A stretch of DNA of 64,000 nt. It comes from Atriophallophorus winterbourni (taxonomy: Eukaryota > Platyhelminthes > Trematoda > Plagiorchiida > Microphallidae). The position numbers were made by a program, and so were the translations under genes. The stretch is taken from positions 20,008-84,007 of the forward strand of contig JACCGJ010013804.1 in the NCBI GenBank assembly GCA_013407085.1. Reading direction: 5' to 3'. This document shows positions 12,901 through 24,500 of the stretch, piece after piece. Below the pieces are notes generated by a model. That model had not been told where the DNA came from and made no database searches. It saw only the letters and a list, made by a program, of their open reading frames with translations. The first letter of the stretch is position 1; each line of letters opens with the position of its first letter.

Positions 12901-14034
12901 TTTGCAAATCGGACCGTGAAAGCATTTCAGTAAAACCGGGAAATAAGATATTTATATGTTAGACCAAAGTGATGTGTTGCTCACATCCCCCAAAATTATA
13001 TGATTGTTATACACATTTACGCCAACGATAGATATTGACATTTTAGAAAGATCTATTTATATTATGAGAATTAATAGCATTATCAAACAAATCAGGACAA
13101 CGTGTTTTAACTGGAATAACAAGAGAACCATGAAATAATCGCTCCATTCTTTAAAAAATCAAGCTGGAGAATTTCGCAACAGTATTAAACATATCTAGCT
13201 ATTGAACTTGGCGATTTCGCACCGACACTAGTACTTGAATTCAATCTGTCATATTTAGCACTGAACTTTAATCATGACAAAAGTAATATAGATGGCTTTG
13301 ATTTCATAATTATCCTAAGAATGATAGAAACGAAATGAAACTGCGTCCTTTTTACATTTTCTAAGGTTTTCATACGCTACATTTTCTTTGCTTTCCGAGA
13401 AATGATTCAGGTGTAGACGCAATAACTTTTATTTAGAGATGTGTACTGATGTTTTACTCAATCACAGGCAGAATATACATATATGCAATGGAATACCTGA
13501 GAAAATGATGACATTAGAAAATCTCACGTTACGCTTGATACGACCAATTTCCAGATGTTCGCACTCGCCAGATATGTAATAACGTGTCACGAACAATGTT
13601 GGTTTAATTTTTATTACATAAACAAGAAATCTTGGACAAATTTATTATTGAGTTATCACCCACAGTTCTATGAGATAATTCATTCAATTGCAAGTGATAA
13701 ATCACCAATTGTCTTTTTCGCAACGTTTTGTTTAACAGTCGATGGCAATCGGGAATGAATTGTTTGTCCTGGATGGCGGAGATTGCACAGCTTCAAAAAA
13801 ATTTCACAAGAGATCCAATGAGGTTTCGCACGACAACCGTCTACGCTCTTCCACACATGAGCTCATCGTAGTTTTCAAAAGTGTACCATCTAAATCGCTT
13901 TTTCGTGGATTTTCCATTACATACGGTGAAGGTTCGTCAGAAAATGATTGGTTGGTACATTCACTAAAGTTGAATCAGTATCGCATAGTATATTGAACTT
14001 TTTTATAATTTTACCAGTTGGTGAGCCAATATAA
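3859..14034 (+). CDS. Secreted two-CUB-domain protein, seven exons
   Basis: Joining 3859-3904, 5055-5215, 7351-7537, 11133-11186, 12290-12426, 13739-13925 and 14018-14034 gives 789 nt: 262 codons plus TAA, with no internal stop. Every junction has GT/AG and matching phase. Residues 1-25 look like a signal peptide (hydrophobic QFMITLLLIATY). Residues 27-131 and 151-258 are two CUB domains, extracellular beta-sandwich interaction modules. The diagnostic motifs are YLILFDG..C and VGFRATF in the first, and CGDD, LCIW, LFVLDGGDC and FRGFSITY in the second. Both C-terminal half-domain exons are exactly 187 nt with phase 0 to 1, so the domains duplicated as exon pairs. A 54-nt exon supplies the linker. 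Only four cysteines (87, 152, 175, 211) are present instead of the usual four per domain. Ligand unknown. Introns hold many transposon fragments. Confidence 0.75.
5055..5215 (+). CDS. CUB gene exon 2 (CUB1, first half)
   Basis: Follows an acceptor ATTGTTTCAG and ends at GTGAGT, phase 1 to 0, 161 nt. It encodes GEISSRFHPENY and ITVAKGKKIKLKFETLN, matching the start and strand region of a CUB fold. It lacks the first two conserved cysteines. Confidence 0.8.
5530..5840 (+). mobile_element. RTE-like retrotransposon 3' end fragment
   Basis: Intronic fragment of the 3' coding end of an RTE-like element. It shows the recurring signature of WEELA, RRLSAAEEQMQFFATER-like text, then YRCERCGRVCSSPSDCL, a C2-type zinc-finger tail, and VCDVHQWSALT. 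The same tail is found at 31350-31815, 45310-45625 and 60850-61215, and antisense at 35730-35930. Stops and frameshifts are present. Confidence 0.6.
7351..7537 (+). CDS. CUB gene exon 3 (CUB1, second half)
   Basis: Acceptor TTTTATTTCAG, donor GTAAGT, 187 nt, phase 0 to 1. Encodes FEWNEPNDYLILFDGPTC, then an SQNNIMTLLFISNRN strand and NVGFRATF, the most diagnostic part of a CUB domain. Its single cysteine occupies the usual third-cysteine position; the fourth is missing. Confidence 0.85.
8110..8540 (-). repeat. Inverted pair of hammerhead repeats in intron 3
   Basis: A plus-oriented unit (about 8110-8350) is followed head-to-head by an inverted, more decayed unit (about 8355-8540). The first has TATGCCACTGTTGGATAAAA and GGATCCGCATGCGC. 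The second shows CGCATACGGATCC, TCATGAGTGCGAAC and CGGTCGTGTG. Such a pair could fold as a long imperfect hairpin in the CUB pre-mRNA. Confidence 0.65.
8262..8318 (-). ncRNA. Hammerhead ribozyme in intron 3 repeat
   Basis: The minus strand reads CCCTAACTGATGAGTGCAAA followed by CAGCTCGAAACTGATCGTGGG. Both core strands CUGAUGA and GAAAC are intact. The cleavage triplet is AUC, which is permitted (NUH). Stem II has a mismatch (GUGC/GCUC). It is antisense to the CUB gene. Confidence 0.55.
8890..9440 (-). pseudogene. Ty3/gypsy integrase fragment
   Basis: The minus strand encodes a piece of a gypsy integrase catalytic core: MIVTDNATPFSLVQLREFC and YHPELNEPVERFIDSFKR. These correspond to LVTDNGPQFTSSEFTDFC and YHPQSNGQAERFVDTFKR in the intact element at 21578-25747. 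Upstream sequence to about 9440 continues the domain with frameshifts and stops. It is an old fragment without LTRs, in intron 3 of the CUB gene. Confidence 0.7.
9500..10200. other. Intron sequence, nothing recognised
   Basis: Between the gypsy fragment and the hammerhead at 10222, no open coding region or recognised repeat was found. It lies in intron 3 of the CUB gene. Confidence 0.4.
10215..10278 (-). ncRNA. Second-type hammerhead ribozyme, Penelope-like
   Basis: The minus strand reads CTGATGATGTCATCTTGCTT then GATGACGAAACGTCCAAC. CUGAUGA and GAAAC flank a perfect six-pair stem II, GUCAUC/GAUGAC, with loop UUGCUU. GAAACGUC gives a stem III of two pairs ending in GUC. This layout is typical of hammerheads in the terminal repeats of Penelope-like elements. 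Stem I pairing is weak in this copy. It differs from the array ribozyme in stem II and III, so it is a separate family. Sequence up to about 10500 is probably the same element but shows no coding region. Confidence 0.65.
11133..11186 (+). CDS. CUB gene exon 4 (interdomain linker)
   Basis: Acceptor TTTCGACAG, donor GTGAGT, 54 nt, phase 1 to 1. Encodes Tyr (split), NGPSHIPISDPLLKGLL, then a split Gln. Without it exon 3 joined to exon 5 would create TAA, so this exon is required for an open frame. Confidence 0.65.
12290..12426 (+). CDS. CUB gene exon 5 (CUB2, first half)
   Basis: Acceptor TACATTTTTTAG, donor GTGAGT, 137 nt, phase 1 to 0. Encodes KCGDDQLFGRGILEIP, then LCIWKISVFPWEKVAIRI, matching the CUB pattern CGG...G.I.SP....C.W.I....G..I.I. 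Both early cysteines (152 and 175), a canonical disulfide pair, are present. Confidence 0.8.
13739..13925 (+). CDS. CUB gene exon 6 (CUB2, second half)
   Basis: Acceptor GTTTTGTTTAACAG, donor GTGAAG, 187 nt, phase 0 to 1, identical in length and phase to exon 3. Encodes NELFVLDGGDC, HELIVVFKS and FRGFSITY. The fourth CUB cysteine is missing, as in CUB1. Confidence 0.82.
14018..14034 (+). CDS. CUB gene exon 7 (terminal)
   Basis: After a 92-nt intron and a pyrimidine-rich acceptor (TTTTTTATAATTTTACCAG), the frame reads split Val, GEPI and TAA. A polyadenylation signal follows 115 nt on. The exon is short, so it is less certain than the others. Confidence 0.5.
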
Positions 14035-14148
14035 ACTCCCATTGTATCAATAATTCTATTAAGTATAAAATATCAAATGAATCTAAAGGAATTCTTACAT
14101 TTTCATAGTAATGGATATAAAATAACTTGAGAACATTTTTTAATAACA

Positions 14149-14154
14149 AATAAA
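14149..14154 (+). promoter_or_regulatory. Polyadenylation signal, CUB gene
   Basis: AATAAA 115 bases after the proposed stop codon, in the right orientation. Confidence 0.45.
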
Positions 14155-14697
14155 GTTTATATCATCATAGAATTGATTAATATAGATGCAAGATTGATTT
14201 CAAATGTTTTGGTTAAAAGTACACATCAAAAAATTACAACATGATTTAAAACATTCGTGAGAAAATTTAGATATATTTGACAAAATTTATATTTTGAGTT
14301 ACCAGCATGACGCTTCTGCGATTTATGTATAGCAATTTCATTCGCGCTAATGTCTTCGGAGCTCACGTTCTGACAAAGGCATTCATTGGTTGCATATTAT
14401 TATTTATCAATTCACAATATATAAAGTTCTCGGCAATCTAATTTTTAGGTTAACGCTAATTTACTCGGGTAATATGCGATAATTTAGCGAATTCGATTGA
14501 ATTAAATTACTGTTGTACTCAAAATATCATTGATTATGTTTTAGCTGGGGTACAAGGCAGTCATGATAGAATTTGTAAGTGAAATATCAATTCAATATGA
14601 TGTTGTAATTTTTATTGGAAACATTCGCATTCTATGAAACAAACAGAAAATATGCTTGATTCAATCCATGGAACACACACCTTTAACTTGGCAAAAA

Positions 14698-15382
<685 letters not shown>

Positions 15383-15899
15383 ATGTTGAATCAATCTGCA
15401 CAGAAACTTGTGCGGAGGACATAAGATTCCATTAGAAAGTTTTATTCCCTAGATAATATGAACATCTTACATTTCAATCGACGTTTAAGCAATCATAAAT
15501 TTCATAATTCCACGGTGATGCCTAATCAGTCGTATAATAGCATTCCGTGGCAAAACTATCGCCCTGACATCCTATACTGTAAATTTGTTCAGAAAGGATA
15601 GCATTAATAAACATGGATGCCTTTTTCATGTACATTCAGAGACTCAGGCTAATATTTTCATTTGATCCGTCTTTGAACACCTGGAAGATTCTATCTGGCT
15701 AGTATTACCCACCGTTGACCTTGACTTCGAAGTGTCTATTACACACCGTCTGCGACACAAACATCAATCTAGCGCTTGATTAATTGCTTTATAATGGCTT
15801 CACTCCCCCCCGCGAATGATAAATGACATCAAAAGATTTTAAATGACCGCTCAAAACTGGGAAAATAGTACTCCTATGAAACTCAAATACCATTTTCTA

Positions 15900-16200
15900 G
15901 CGTAAATCTGTTAGGCTTCAAGCAGTTTATCGATGAACGAACGCGTAACAACAATATTCTTGACGTTGTCCTCACTCTTAATGTTAATCCATTTACCTAG
16001 GAAATATCATCATCGTATTAAAGGTGGCCACAATATCATAACATTCGAATTGAATTGCAACTTTAAAGTGAAAATATGTAGAAAATCATCCATCATTAGT
16101 CATATAAACTGGAAAAAACTTCGCAAACCTTATTAATGCCGAAGACTGGACTGAATCTTTCCTATGCGATGACTTTACAGTAGGTTTTTCATTAATATTT
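15900..16200 (+). pseudogene. Non-LTR retrotransposon endonuclease-to-RT fragment
   Basis: Translations in shifting frames give NNNILDVVLTLNVNPFT, HHRIKGGHNIITFELNCN and INWKKLR..NAEDWTESF. These resemble the end of the apurinic endonuclease and the linker before the reverse transcriptase in CR1-like elements (compare DLILTSDPTAVENIV...GRSDHVVLEFEY at 18230-18330). Heavily decayed. Confidence 0.5.
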
Positions 16201-16847
16201 CATAATAAATTAGCTTAATCACTATATAAATCTTCCGTTACCTATGTCAGACCCTCCAAAAAGTGTCTGTAGTACAATCATCACGCCTTCATGCAAACAA
16301 CTGCTGTGTTGTCATCAGCAACCAATCCTTATTACTTGTAGTTTGTTAGTAAGCACATGCAAAAAACATTTTTAACAATTATTTTAGATTTAGGAGGTAG
16401 TGGTTTTAACTTCTACTGTTGTTTACTATCTCTTCAGGTCATCTAGAAAAATTGCTCTCTATGCGAGAGCTTGTTTGTTTCACATTGGGAATCAACGGTA
16501 TGCCTGTCAATCTTATATGTTTAACGTGTTTTTAATAAAAAACGAAAAATTTCATTTATTCATGAAACGAGGAAAACCTTCACGCCAGATAACACTCAAA
16601 TTTTACTCGTACGACGGTCATTCTTATTGGCTGACAGAAATACATACGCCGCACGTAATGTCTACCCTTAACTTCTCGGGTGTCTGTAGTAAATCACTTC
16701 GAACACACACACGCATCACCTGATTGGTTGATGTGCCCTCTCGGGTTTCTATAGGAGGCAAAAGTGCAAATAACGCACGCCCTCACCGAGACGGTAGTAT
16801 ACCCTGGTCTGTATTTTACGTATAAAGTTGACGGTCTGTTTAGATCA

Positions 16848-17722
16848 TGTGTACGTTTTGCCGAAAGTCGGTGAGTCCTAAGGGGAGGTCAGTCACGTGT
16901 TACGCTTGTTTGTTGAAACTTCATTCAAAATGCGACAAATCGCTGACCTCGGATTCGGTATCGATTATTAATGAAGATAATTGTCCCGGTGTTTGGAATT
17001 GATTGAAATATGTTTAAGTCCCGGTGTTTGTTATCTTTGTCTGGTTTGCAAAGCCAAACCAACACCGTCAGTCTCGGAGGCGAAAACTCTTGAGAATGAT
17101 ATTGAGACGAGTCTAAATGTACTGGAATCCAGTATACGAAAACTGAAGGGACTGTTAAAAAACGTCATTAAGCGCACCCGACTTAAGGGTTACTGCCAAA
17201 GAGCTGATAGAAAATCCTTCATACTCGGACAGGCCAACATTTGCCCAGATAACCGCGCAAACGGTGACTAAAACGGGTAAGTGTTCGCCGGGAACAGTGA
17301 CTCCTCAACTGAACGGAAACGAGAAGGGACCCAGCAAAACCTGTTCGAAAAAGACCTACTTAAATTATAAATCAAAATCTGCTGGTATAAACCTTAGTTT
17401 TATAGGCACCAACGTGACCGAGTCGCTGGAAACGCTGTTCAAAGCTAAGCAAAAACATGACTTAGTTGAGTGCTATGAACTTTGTAGTCAGATGGGACTG
17501 GTCGCTGTTACTCCCTCATCAATAGTTCGGCTGACCCGCCACCTGAATTCTGCTCACAAAGATGACCCTCGCCTCTTAAGAATAACGCTGGAATCTGTGG
17601 AGGGCGTGGAAAACGTACTCCTAAATGCTCACCTTCTTAGAGGAGTGCCAGAGTCTACTTGTAGTATCCATGCAGATCTACCATGGTCGGAGCGAAAGTC
17701 GTCAATTAAATCTCGAGAATGA
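16848..17722 (+). pseudogene. CR1-like ORF1 (zinc-finger nucleic-acid-binding protein)
   Basis: Starts MCTFCRKSVSPKGRSVTC, with a Cys/His cluster CYACLLKLHSKC and later CYLCLVC, a PHD-like arrangement seen in CR1 ORF1 proteins. Frameshifts near 17000, 17270 and 17720 break it. The middle frames encode charged helices. The reading resumes after 17722 with GIPEDATNVPSEEK and RSVNFKGQGPIPRPL, the usual end of this ORF. The product would bind element RNA. Confidence 0.65.
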
Positions 17723-17949
17723 AATAATCCGGGAAGTATTGTGTTTCTTGGCATTCCAGAAGATGCTACTAACGTACCTTCTGAAGAAAAAGTTGAGCAC
17801 GATCAAAAACAGTGGAAATACCTAACCGAAACAATCGGTATTATAAACGCCATACTTGTGGATGCTTTTAAGATACCGCGGTCTGTCAACTTTAAAGGGC
17901 AAGGTCCTATCCCTAGACCACTGACACACTTTGGTGTTCTCTGACTCTT

Positions 17950-20453
17950 ACTTCAGGAGACCAATGCATTATCGGAGTGATCTATCGTTCCCCAACAGCA
18001 ACTCTCGATCTAAACAATAAACTGATTAATGCTTTGCGCTATGTAACAACGCGATACAATACTCAAATATTAATAATGGGGATTTCAACTTTCCCCAGCT
18101 CTATAGCCGGAATGATCATCCATGAGAGGCACTTGAAAATGAACTTCGAGCCGTTTTGGATTACGCACCCCTTTATAACCACGTTTTTGGATTTACTCGT
18201 ATGAGAGGATCAGACCAGCCGTCTACCTCGGACCTTATACTTACATCAGATCCCACAGCTGTTGAGAATATCGTTTATAAACCGCCGATCGGACGAAGCG
18301 ATCACGTTGTCCTAGAATTCGAGTACGTTTGTAGCGCTAGACGCAATAGTGACGGGACAAAATGCGTAAGAATGGTGAAATACCGTGCTCTGTGTGCCGA
18401 GTTACAAAGCACTAGTTTCGCAGAACTGGATTACTCCGATCCGGATAGTCATTGGCGATCTCTCTTACAGCACCTCAAATCTCTATTGGAGGAACATTCA
18501 ATGTTTGCTTTGAAGAAAAGGTCTCAAAGAAATAATTTTTTACTACGAAGCAGGACTAAAAAGTGGATGAAACAAAGTGCAGTAGCGTGGGAGTTTCACA
18601 AGGCTACCAACACAGCTGATTCTTGGACACAATTTACACGACTGATAAACAAGGTTATCAGCTTAATTCGAGATGATAAACAAGCGTTCCAATCGCAATT
18701 GTTTACTCAGGTGCACCAGAATCCGAATCTCTTGTATAGACTTGTAAACCATAGAACAAATATTAAACCAGGAGTCTTTGCCCTGAAAACTTCGTCCGGC
18801 TTCACAGAATCCATAAATCAGACCGCTGACCTGTTAGAAGACTTTTATGCCAGAGTTTTTGCGCCGAAATCCATGGAGCCTGATCAGGAACCAATCGTTC
18901 GACTTGACCGACCGACCTTGAGTGAAGTATTGATTACTCCGATGGTGGTAGCGCAGTACTTACGAAAATTAAACGTAAAGAAATCTCCAGGACCAGACGA
19001 GATAACTCCAAAGTTGCTCAAAACCTGCCATGCGCAGCTATCTGAACCTCTATCTTGCATGTTTAATAATTTGCTCCAAGCTGGCGTAGTGCCACAAGAC
19101 TGGAAACTGGGACAAATAATACCCATTTACAAAGGTGGTTGCCGTTCTGATGTTAAAAATTAAGGGCCGGTGACCTTGCTGTCTTCGGTATCAAAAGTTT
19201 TTGAGCGAATAATAACCGCAGAAATCGTGCGACATCTGGAAATGAATCAACTTTTGGCAGTTGCCCAACATGGATTTCGCAGAAATCGCTCTTGTCCAAC
19301 AATTTTGCTGACAAGCTTAGACGATTGGACGAGGATTGTGGATGCAGGGGGCTGTATTCATGCGTGCTACCTGGACATTTCTAAAGCGTTCGACAGAGTT
19401 GATCACAATTTATTCTTGAACAAGCTAAAGAAACATGGTGTTGTTGGAATACTATGCGAATTGCTAAGAGATTACCTCAGCAACAGACACATCCGAGTTC
19501 GTGTAGACGACCTATTATCGAAGAACATCGATGTCACTAGCGGAGTTCCAAAAGGCTCAGTGCTTGGACCAATACTGTTTCTAGTCTATATGAACAATAT
19601 GTTACTACCGAATGATAGTAAGATGCTTTTGTTTGCTGACGACATAAAAGTATGGAGGCAAATCAGAAATGCTGACGATTGTATCTTGCTACAAAACGAT
19701 TTGAGTGCTTTGTTCAACTGGTCATCTGAAAATAAACTGTCATTGAATATGCAAAAGTCGAAGCTGATTCAGATTGGTCGTCACCTTGACTTTTCCTATC
19801 CATACAAGCTCGGCGACATTAACCTGGAGTACACCGAAAAAGAAAAGGACCTCGGTGTCTGGATTTGCGGCAGTTTGAAAAATGGTCTACAATGCGAAAC
19901 CGTTTACAAAAGCGCGTCTCGGCTGCTCGGCATGCTACGGCGGTAATTTGGACGTTTTTCCCCGGGGTGTTTTCCTCTCATGATGAATACATATATACAC
20001 CCGGTTCTAGATCATGCCACACAAGCCTGGACACCATGGCTCCAAAAAGACATCTTACTCCTGGATCGCATATACCGGAGAGCTTATACGCTTGTCATTG
20101 GTCTCGAAAATATGTCATTCGCCAGGCGACTCAGACAACTGGAAATGAGTACACTTGCACAAAGGAGAATGCGAGGTGATCTCATCCTCGCATACAAAAT
20201 ACTCACTACTGTTTCCCACCCCCTGGATATATTATTCCACCTTCGAACTTCCAGCAACAGCCGTGGCCATGGTTGCAAGTTGGAAATACCACATTCCCAA
20301 CGGAACTGCCGCAGGTATTTTTATTCCGTACGTGTGTGCTTTGCTTGGAATTCCATACCTTCCGATTTGGTAAGCTCAAACAGCTTATCTATATTCAAAT
20401 CAAAACTTGACGAATATATGCGAGCTAATCCGAATTTTTCCCCAAACTATTAA
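17950..20453 (+). pseudogene. CR1-like ORF2, endonuclease remnant and reverse transcriptase
   Basis: Begins inside the endonuclease (GVIYRSPTATLD, then ILIMG before a frameshift), so its front is missing. 18156-19163 contains the endonuclease end and RT start (KSPGPDEITPKLLK). A stop at 19162 and a frame change lead to 19170-19946, with GFRRNRSCPTILL, YLDISKAFDRVDH, GVPKGSVLGPILFLVYMN and the catalytic FADD in MLLFADDIKVW. A further frameshift leads to 19980-20453, the C-terminal region (LGLENMSFARRLRQL-like). The RT motifs are well kept but three lesions disable the frame. Confidence 0.85.
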
Positions 20454-20598
20454 TAAGCTATCATTGTCCCATTGATTTTGATTTTATTTATACTTATATA
20501 TATATATGTACATTTGTACCTATATTTCCACCCTGTGGTTATTGTAAAGTTAATTGCTTTTTCAGCCATAAATCTTCAATCTTGAATCTTGAATCTTC

Positions 20599-20880
20599 TT
20601 GACAACCGAAACGACCGATAGTATGAAACGTGAATGGAAAGCTAGTAGACGAAACCTACCCCAAAACGTCAAGTTGAGCTTGCCCAGGATAATAGCCGAA
20701 GCAAGCAAACCAATAGTACCGACCAAATTACGTCTACTGAAGCGCTTGCTTTACGATAATTTGAAAATGGTGCATGATATTATGTCTGCAATGCTTACGG
20801 GTACGAGCTATTTTCGTTCTCACGAAATACACGTACAAATCTCAACCGATGAAGCATCAATATTGCAAAAATATCATTGA
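20599..20880 (+). CDS. Unrecognised 93-codon open frame
   Basis: Begins at the end of the CR1-like tail and encodes NLPQNVKLSLPRIIAEASKP, then KLRLLKRLLYDNLKMVHDIM, with a balanced, coding-like composition. No family recognised. No clean splice sites or promoter were found, so it may be part of an older element or an exon cut by the CR1 insertion. Confidence 0.25.
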   Translation: MTTETTDSMKREWKASRRNLPQNVKLSLPRIIAEASKPIVPTKLRLLKRLLYDNLKMVHDIMSAMLTGTSYFRSHEIHVQISTDEASILQKYH

Positions 20881-21353
20881 ACCGTCTCAAATTCCAAGTG
20901 AACTTTATTCTGCGGAATACTGCACCATTCATATCGACCCTCAATACTATCACTGTGTTGTACAGTGAGATGTCGCATTGCATATTTAAAAACTAGACAC
21001 GCTAGAATGGATTTCGTTTGGGGATATTCACGTGTATGTTAATCCAAGGGGCTAACATGTACTCGAAATATGCGATTGTTATGTTCGAAATCTGGAGCGT
21101 GTGATCAAGGGAAAGATTTCACGTTGGCTATCATAATGTCAGGTAGCCCAGACAGCTGAGGGAAAATGGGAGTGAGTGTCCATCGTGTTACTTCGCATGT
21201 AGCTTAGTACCATTGGCGAATCAATTTAGCAAGGTGTGAGATGACATGAGTGAAATCGCAAACCCTAATTCGTTTCTTCTTACCGCTTCTTCCTAACTCG
21301 CTTCTTCCATACGGATGAAACTTAATTGTTTTATGAGGGACAAAAAAGTGTAC

Positions 21354-21561
21354 TGTTACAGGAAGCATATCTACGTTATATTTGACTGTCTGTGCGGTCA
21401 TGCACCCGCACGCGCGTACAGTGTATCGATTGAAATCCGCTTACAACTCTACTCTCATTGGTCCGTTAATATTGATCGCAAACTTGTTCAAATCATGTCA
21501 CTTTGTTCAATAGAGTTCTGTTGTGTGCGTTGAGCCTTTTTATCCTGTTCGGGATATAACA
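21354..21561 (+). repeat. 5' LTR of intact gypsy element
   Basis: Starts TGTTACAGGAAGC and ends GGGATATAACA, matching 25766-25975. Termini TGTTA/TAACA are inverted repeats. It should hold promoter and polyadenylation signals, but no clear TATA box was identified. Confidence 0.95.
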
Positions 21562-21563
21562 AC

Positions 21564-21580
21564 TGGCGACGGGAATTATG
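21564..21580 (+). other. Primer-binding site
   Basis: TGGCGACGGGAATTATG lies two bases after the LTR, where a tRNA 3' end would prime minus-strand synthesis. A related site (TTGGCGACAGGGATT) follows the LTR of the element at 57535-60221. The priming tRNA was not identified. The site overlaps the polyprotein start. Confidence 0.7.
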
Positions 21581-24500
21581 GACCCCATGTTGATGGAGTT
21601 TTTGAAGCAGCAACAACAACAGATATTTCAACAACAACAAGCCACAACACAGATGATCGAATCATTAACAAATCAGTTAAAAAACCTGGCTACTTCGCAA
21701 TTCCCGGTGGGTGCCACTCATCAGTTAAAAGACTCAATTGCACATAACATCCAAGAATTCCATTATGATCCAGACAACGGCGCCACTTTCAGTGCTTGGT
21801 ATCATCGGTATGAAGACATATTTCTTGTGGACGGAGGTGCTTTGGATGAACAAACTAAAGTACGCCTTTTGATGCAAAAACTTGGTGCCTCAGAACACAG
21901 CCAGTATTGTAATTACATCTTGCCAAACCATTCAAGAGACTTTAATTTGTCTGACACAGTGTCCAAGTTAAAATTGATTTTTGGAGAGCGAACATCCATA
22001 TTCAACTTACGATATAATTGCCTGAAATTGTCGAAGTATTCCAGTGAAGATATCGTCACCTATGCCGGTCGTGTAAACCAGGAATGTGAGCGCTTTCAAC
22101 TGAACGAATTAACATCAACACAGTTCAAGGCTCTAATATTTGTTGCCGGATTGACCTCACCCGATGACGCTGAATTGAGGACACGTTTATTGGCCAAACT
22201 TGATTCTACTCCAGAAATATCCATACAGGATCTAACAGCTGAATACTTGAGATTGATAAACTTGAAACGTGATTCAGAAATGATCCAGTCATCGTCCTCG
22301 AATGAAATAGCTACAGTTGATCGAATCACAAGAGCATCCCAGCACAGCCCTAGTCCAAAACTTTCTGATCAAACACGTAGACCACCTTCAGCTTGTTGGA
22401 ACTGCGGACAATGGCATTTTGTTCGTTTTTGTCCTTATCGTGAAATTTCTTGTCATAAATGCGGACGTACAGGCCACCTGGCAAAATTTTGTCGCCAAAA
22501 TCAAACTTCACGATTCAGACGCACCTCAAATGTTGTTTTTGCCACAAATTGTGCTCAATTCCAGAGTCTACGCAAATTCATCACTCTTGAGATTAATGAC
22601 AATCCAGTGAGATTGCAAATTGACAGTGCCTCAGATATAACCATTATTTCACGTCAGACTTGGATTTTAATCGGAAAACCACCAATGATCCCAACAGCTC
22701 GAATCGCCAAGAATGCTTCTGGTGGAGATATACATTTTCTTGGTGAGTTGAAATGCAAGGTCAAGTTTCGTGATCAAAATCTACTCAGCACATGCTATGT
22801 ATCAGCTAACGACAAGCTAAATCTTTTGGGCATTGACTGGATAGAAGAGCTCAAACTATGGGATGTACCATTCAATAGTGTTTGCGATGACTCTGTTGAA
22901 GTTACTCATGCCACCGACGAAAATGTGTACACTATAAATCCAGTGAAGCTTAAAAGCGCCGAAGAACTTATGTGTCATTTTCAGTCGAAATATCCAAAGG
23001 TATTTTGTGAAGGATTGGGCCTCTGCAACAAAGCTGATGCAGTCTTATACTTACGACCGGGAACACGTCCAGTTTTTCGTCCAAAGAGACCAGTACCTTA
23101 TTCTGCGTTGGAGGCTGTGGAGAAAGAGTTAGAACGCTTAGTCAAGGAAGGTGTCTTGAGTCCAGTGACATATTCATCATGGGCTGCACCAATTGTGGCA
23201 GTGAGAAAACCAAACGGAACACTGAGGCTTTGCGCAGATTTTTCCACCGGGCTAAATGGCTCACTGGAGACACACCAATATCCATTACCGACCCCAGATG
23301 ATCTATTCTCGCAGATGAATGGTGGGAAAATATTTTCAAAGATTGACCTCTCTGACGCATACCTACAAGTTCCAGTTTGTGAGAAATCGAAAGAGCTGCT
23401 AACCATCAACACACACAAAGGGTTGTATCGTTATAATCGTCTGCCTTTCGGTGTCAAATGCGCTCCGGCAATTTTTCAGCAAATAATGGACACCATGCTG
23501 TCCGGATTATCCTTTGCTAAAGCCTATATGGATGATATCATCGTATCTAGCCAGAATCGCGAAGAACATTATGATCATTTAAATCAACTTTTCACAATCA
23601 TAGAGGAGTACGGTTTCCGTGTCAGGCCAGAAAAATGCACTCTAATGACAGACACTATAACCTACTTGGGATCAATAATTAATCACGAAGGTAGACGACC
23701 TGATCCAGACAAAATCAAGGCGATCAGAGACATGCCACCGCCTCACAACGTAGCGACATTGCAGTCTTTCCTTGGCCTGGTAAATTATTATCATAACTTT
23801 GTACCAAAAATGCACGAACTTCGAGCACCACTTAATTATCTATTAACAAAGAACAGCAAATGGTCTTGGTCAAATGAATGTCAGCGCTCTTTCAACAGAA
23901 TAAAGGATATCTTGTCGTCTGATCTACTGCTAACACACTACGATCCAAAACTACCCATGATCGTTGCAGCAGATGCATCACAAAATGGAATCGGCGCCGT
24001 ACTGTTGCATAAATATCCTGATGGAAAACAAAAAGCCGTCATGCACGTATCCAGAACATTAACAGTTGCTGAAAGAAACTACAGTCAGATCGAGAAAGAA
24101 GGGTTGGCCCTCGTCTTTGCCGTTAACAAGTTCCATAAAATGATTCACGGACGAAAGTTTACCTTATTCACAGATCATAAGCCACTGTTGGCAATATTTG
24201 GTGCGAAGAAGGGAATACCTGTACATACAGCAAATCGACTACAACGCTGGGCAACACAATTATTGTCTTATGATTTTGACCTCCGATACAAGTGTACCAG
24301 CAACTTTGGTCACGCTGATGCACTCTCAAGGCTCATTGCGGACATTGGTTCTCGATCCCAAAATGAAGACTTCGTAGTGTCTTCTGTTTCAGCAGACCCG
24401 ATGTACCATGTTTTCAACGCAAGCGTCAGACATCTTCCAATAACGGCAGCAACAGTTCGCAAGGCAACCGCAAACGATCAAACACTACAACAAGTTATGC

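Larger units (their letters stand above)
16640..20598 (+). mobile_element. CR1-like non-LTR retrotransposon, broken
   Basis: A near-full-length copy, more GC-rich than its surroundings. It has a 5' leader (from roughly 16640), ORF1 from 16848, an internal deletion that removes the front of the endonuclease, a reverse transcriptase with stops and frameshifts, and a 3' end of TTGAATC heptamers at about 20575-20595. Short tandem 3' repeats instead of poly(A) are characteristic of CR1-type elements. No clear target duplication was identified. It cannot encode functional proteins. Confidence 0.8.

Noticed and set aside
12780..12962. Frame ending ISVKPGNKIFIC as a CUB half
   Set aside because: Spacing is wrong, it ends in a stop and has no suitable donor. 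It lies in the intron between exons 5 and 6.
13555..13758. Plus-strand frame with SYHPQFYEIIHS that resembles a CUB start
   Set aside because: It ends in a stop, is in the wrong frame for exon 6, and its last part is the pyrimidine tract before the exon 6 acceptor. The true first half is at 12290-12426.
16400..16723. 107-codon frame as a further CUB exon
   Set aside because: ITLKFYSYDG is suggestive but the FDG..C region, phases and splice sites do not fit, and the frame runs into the CR1-like leader.
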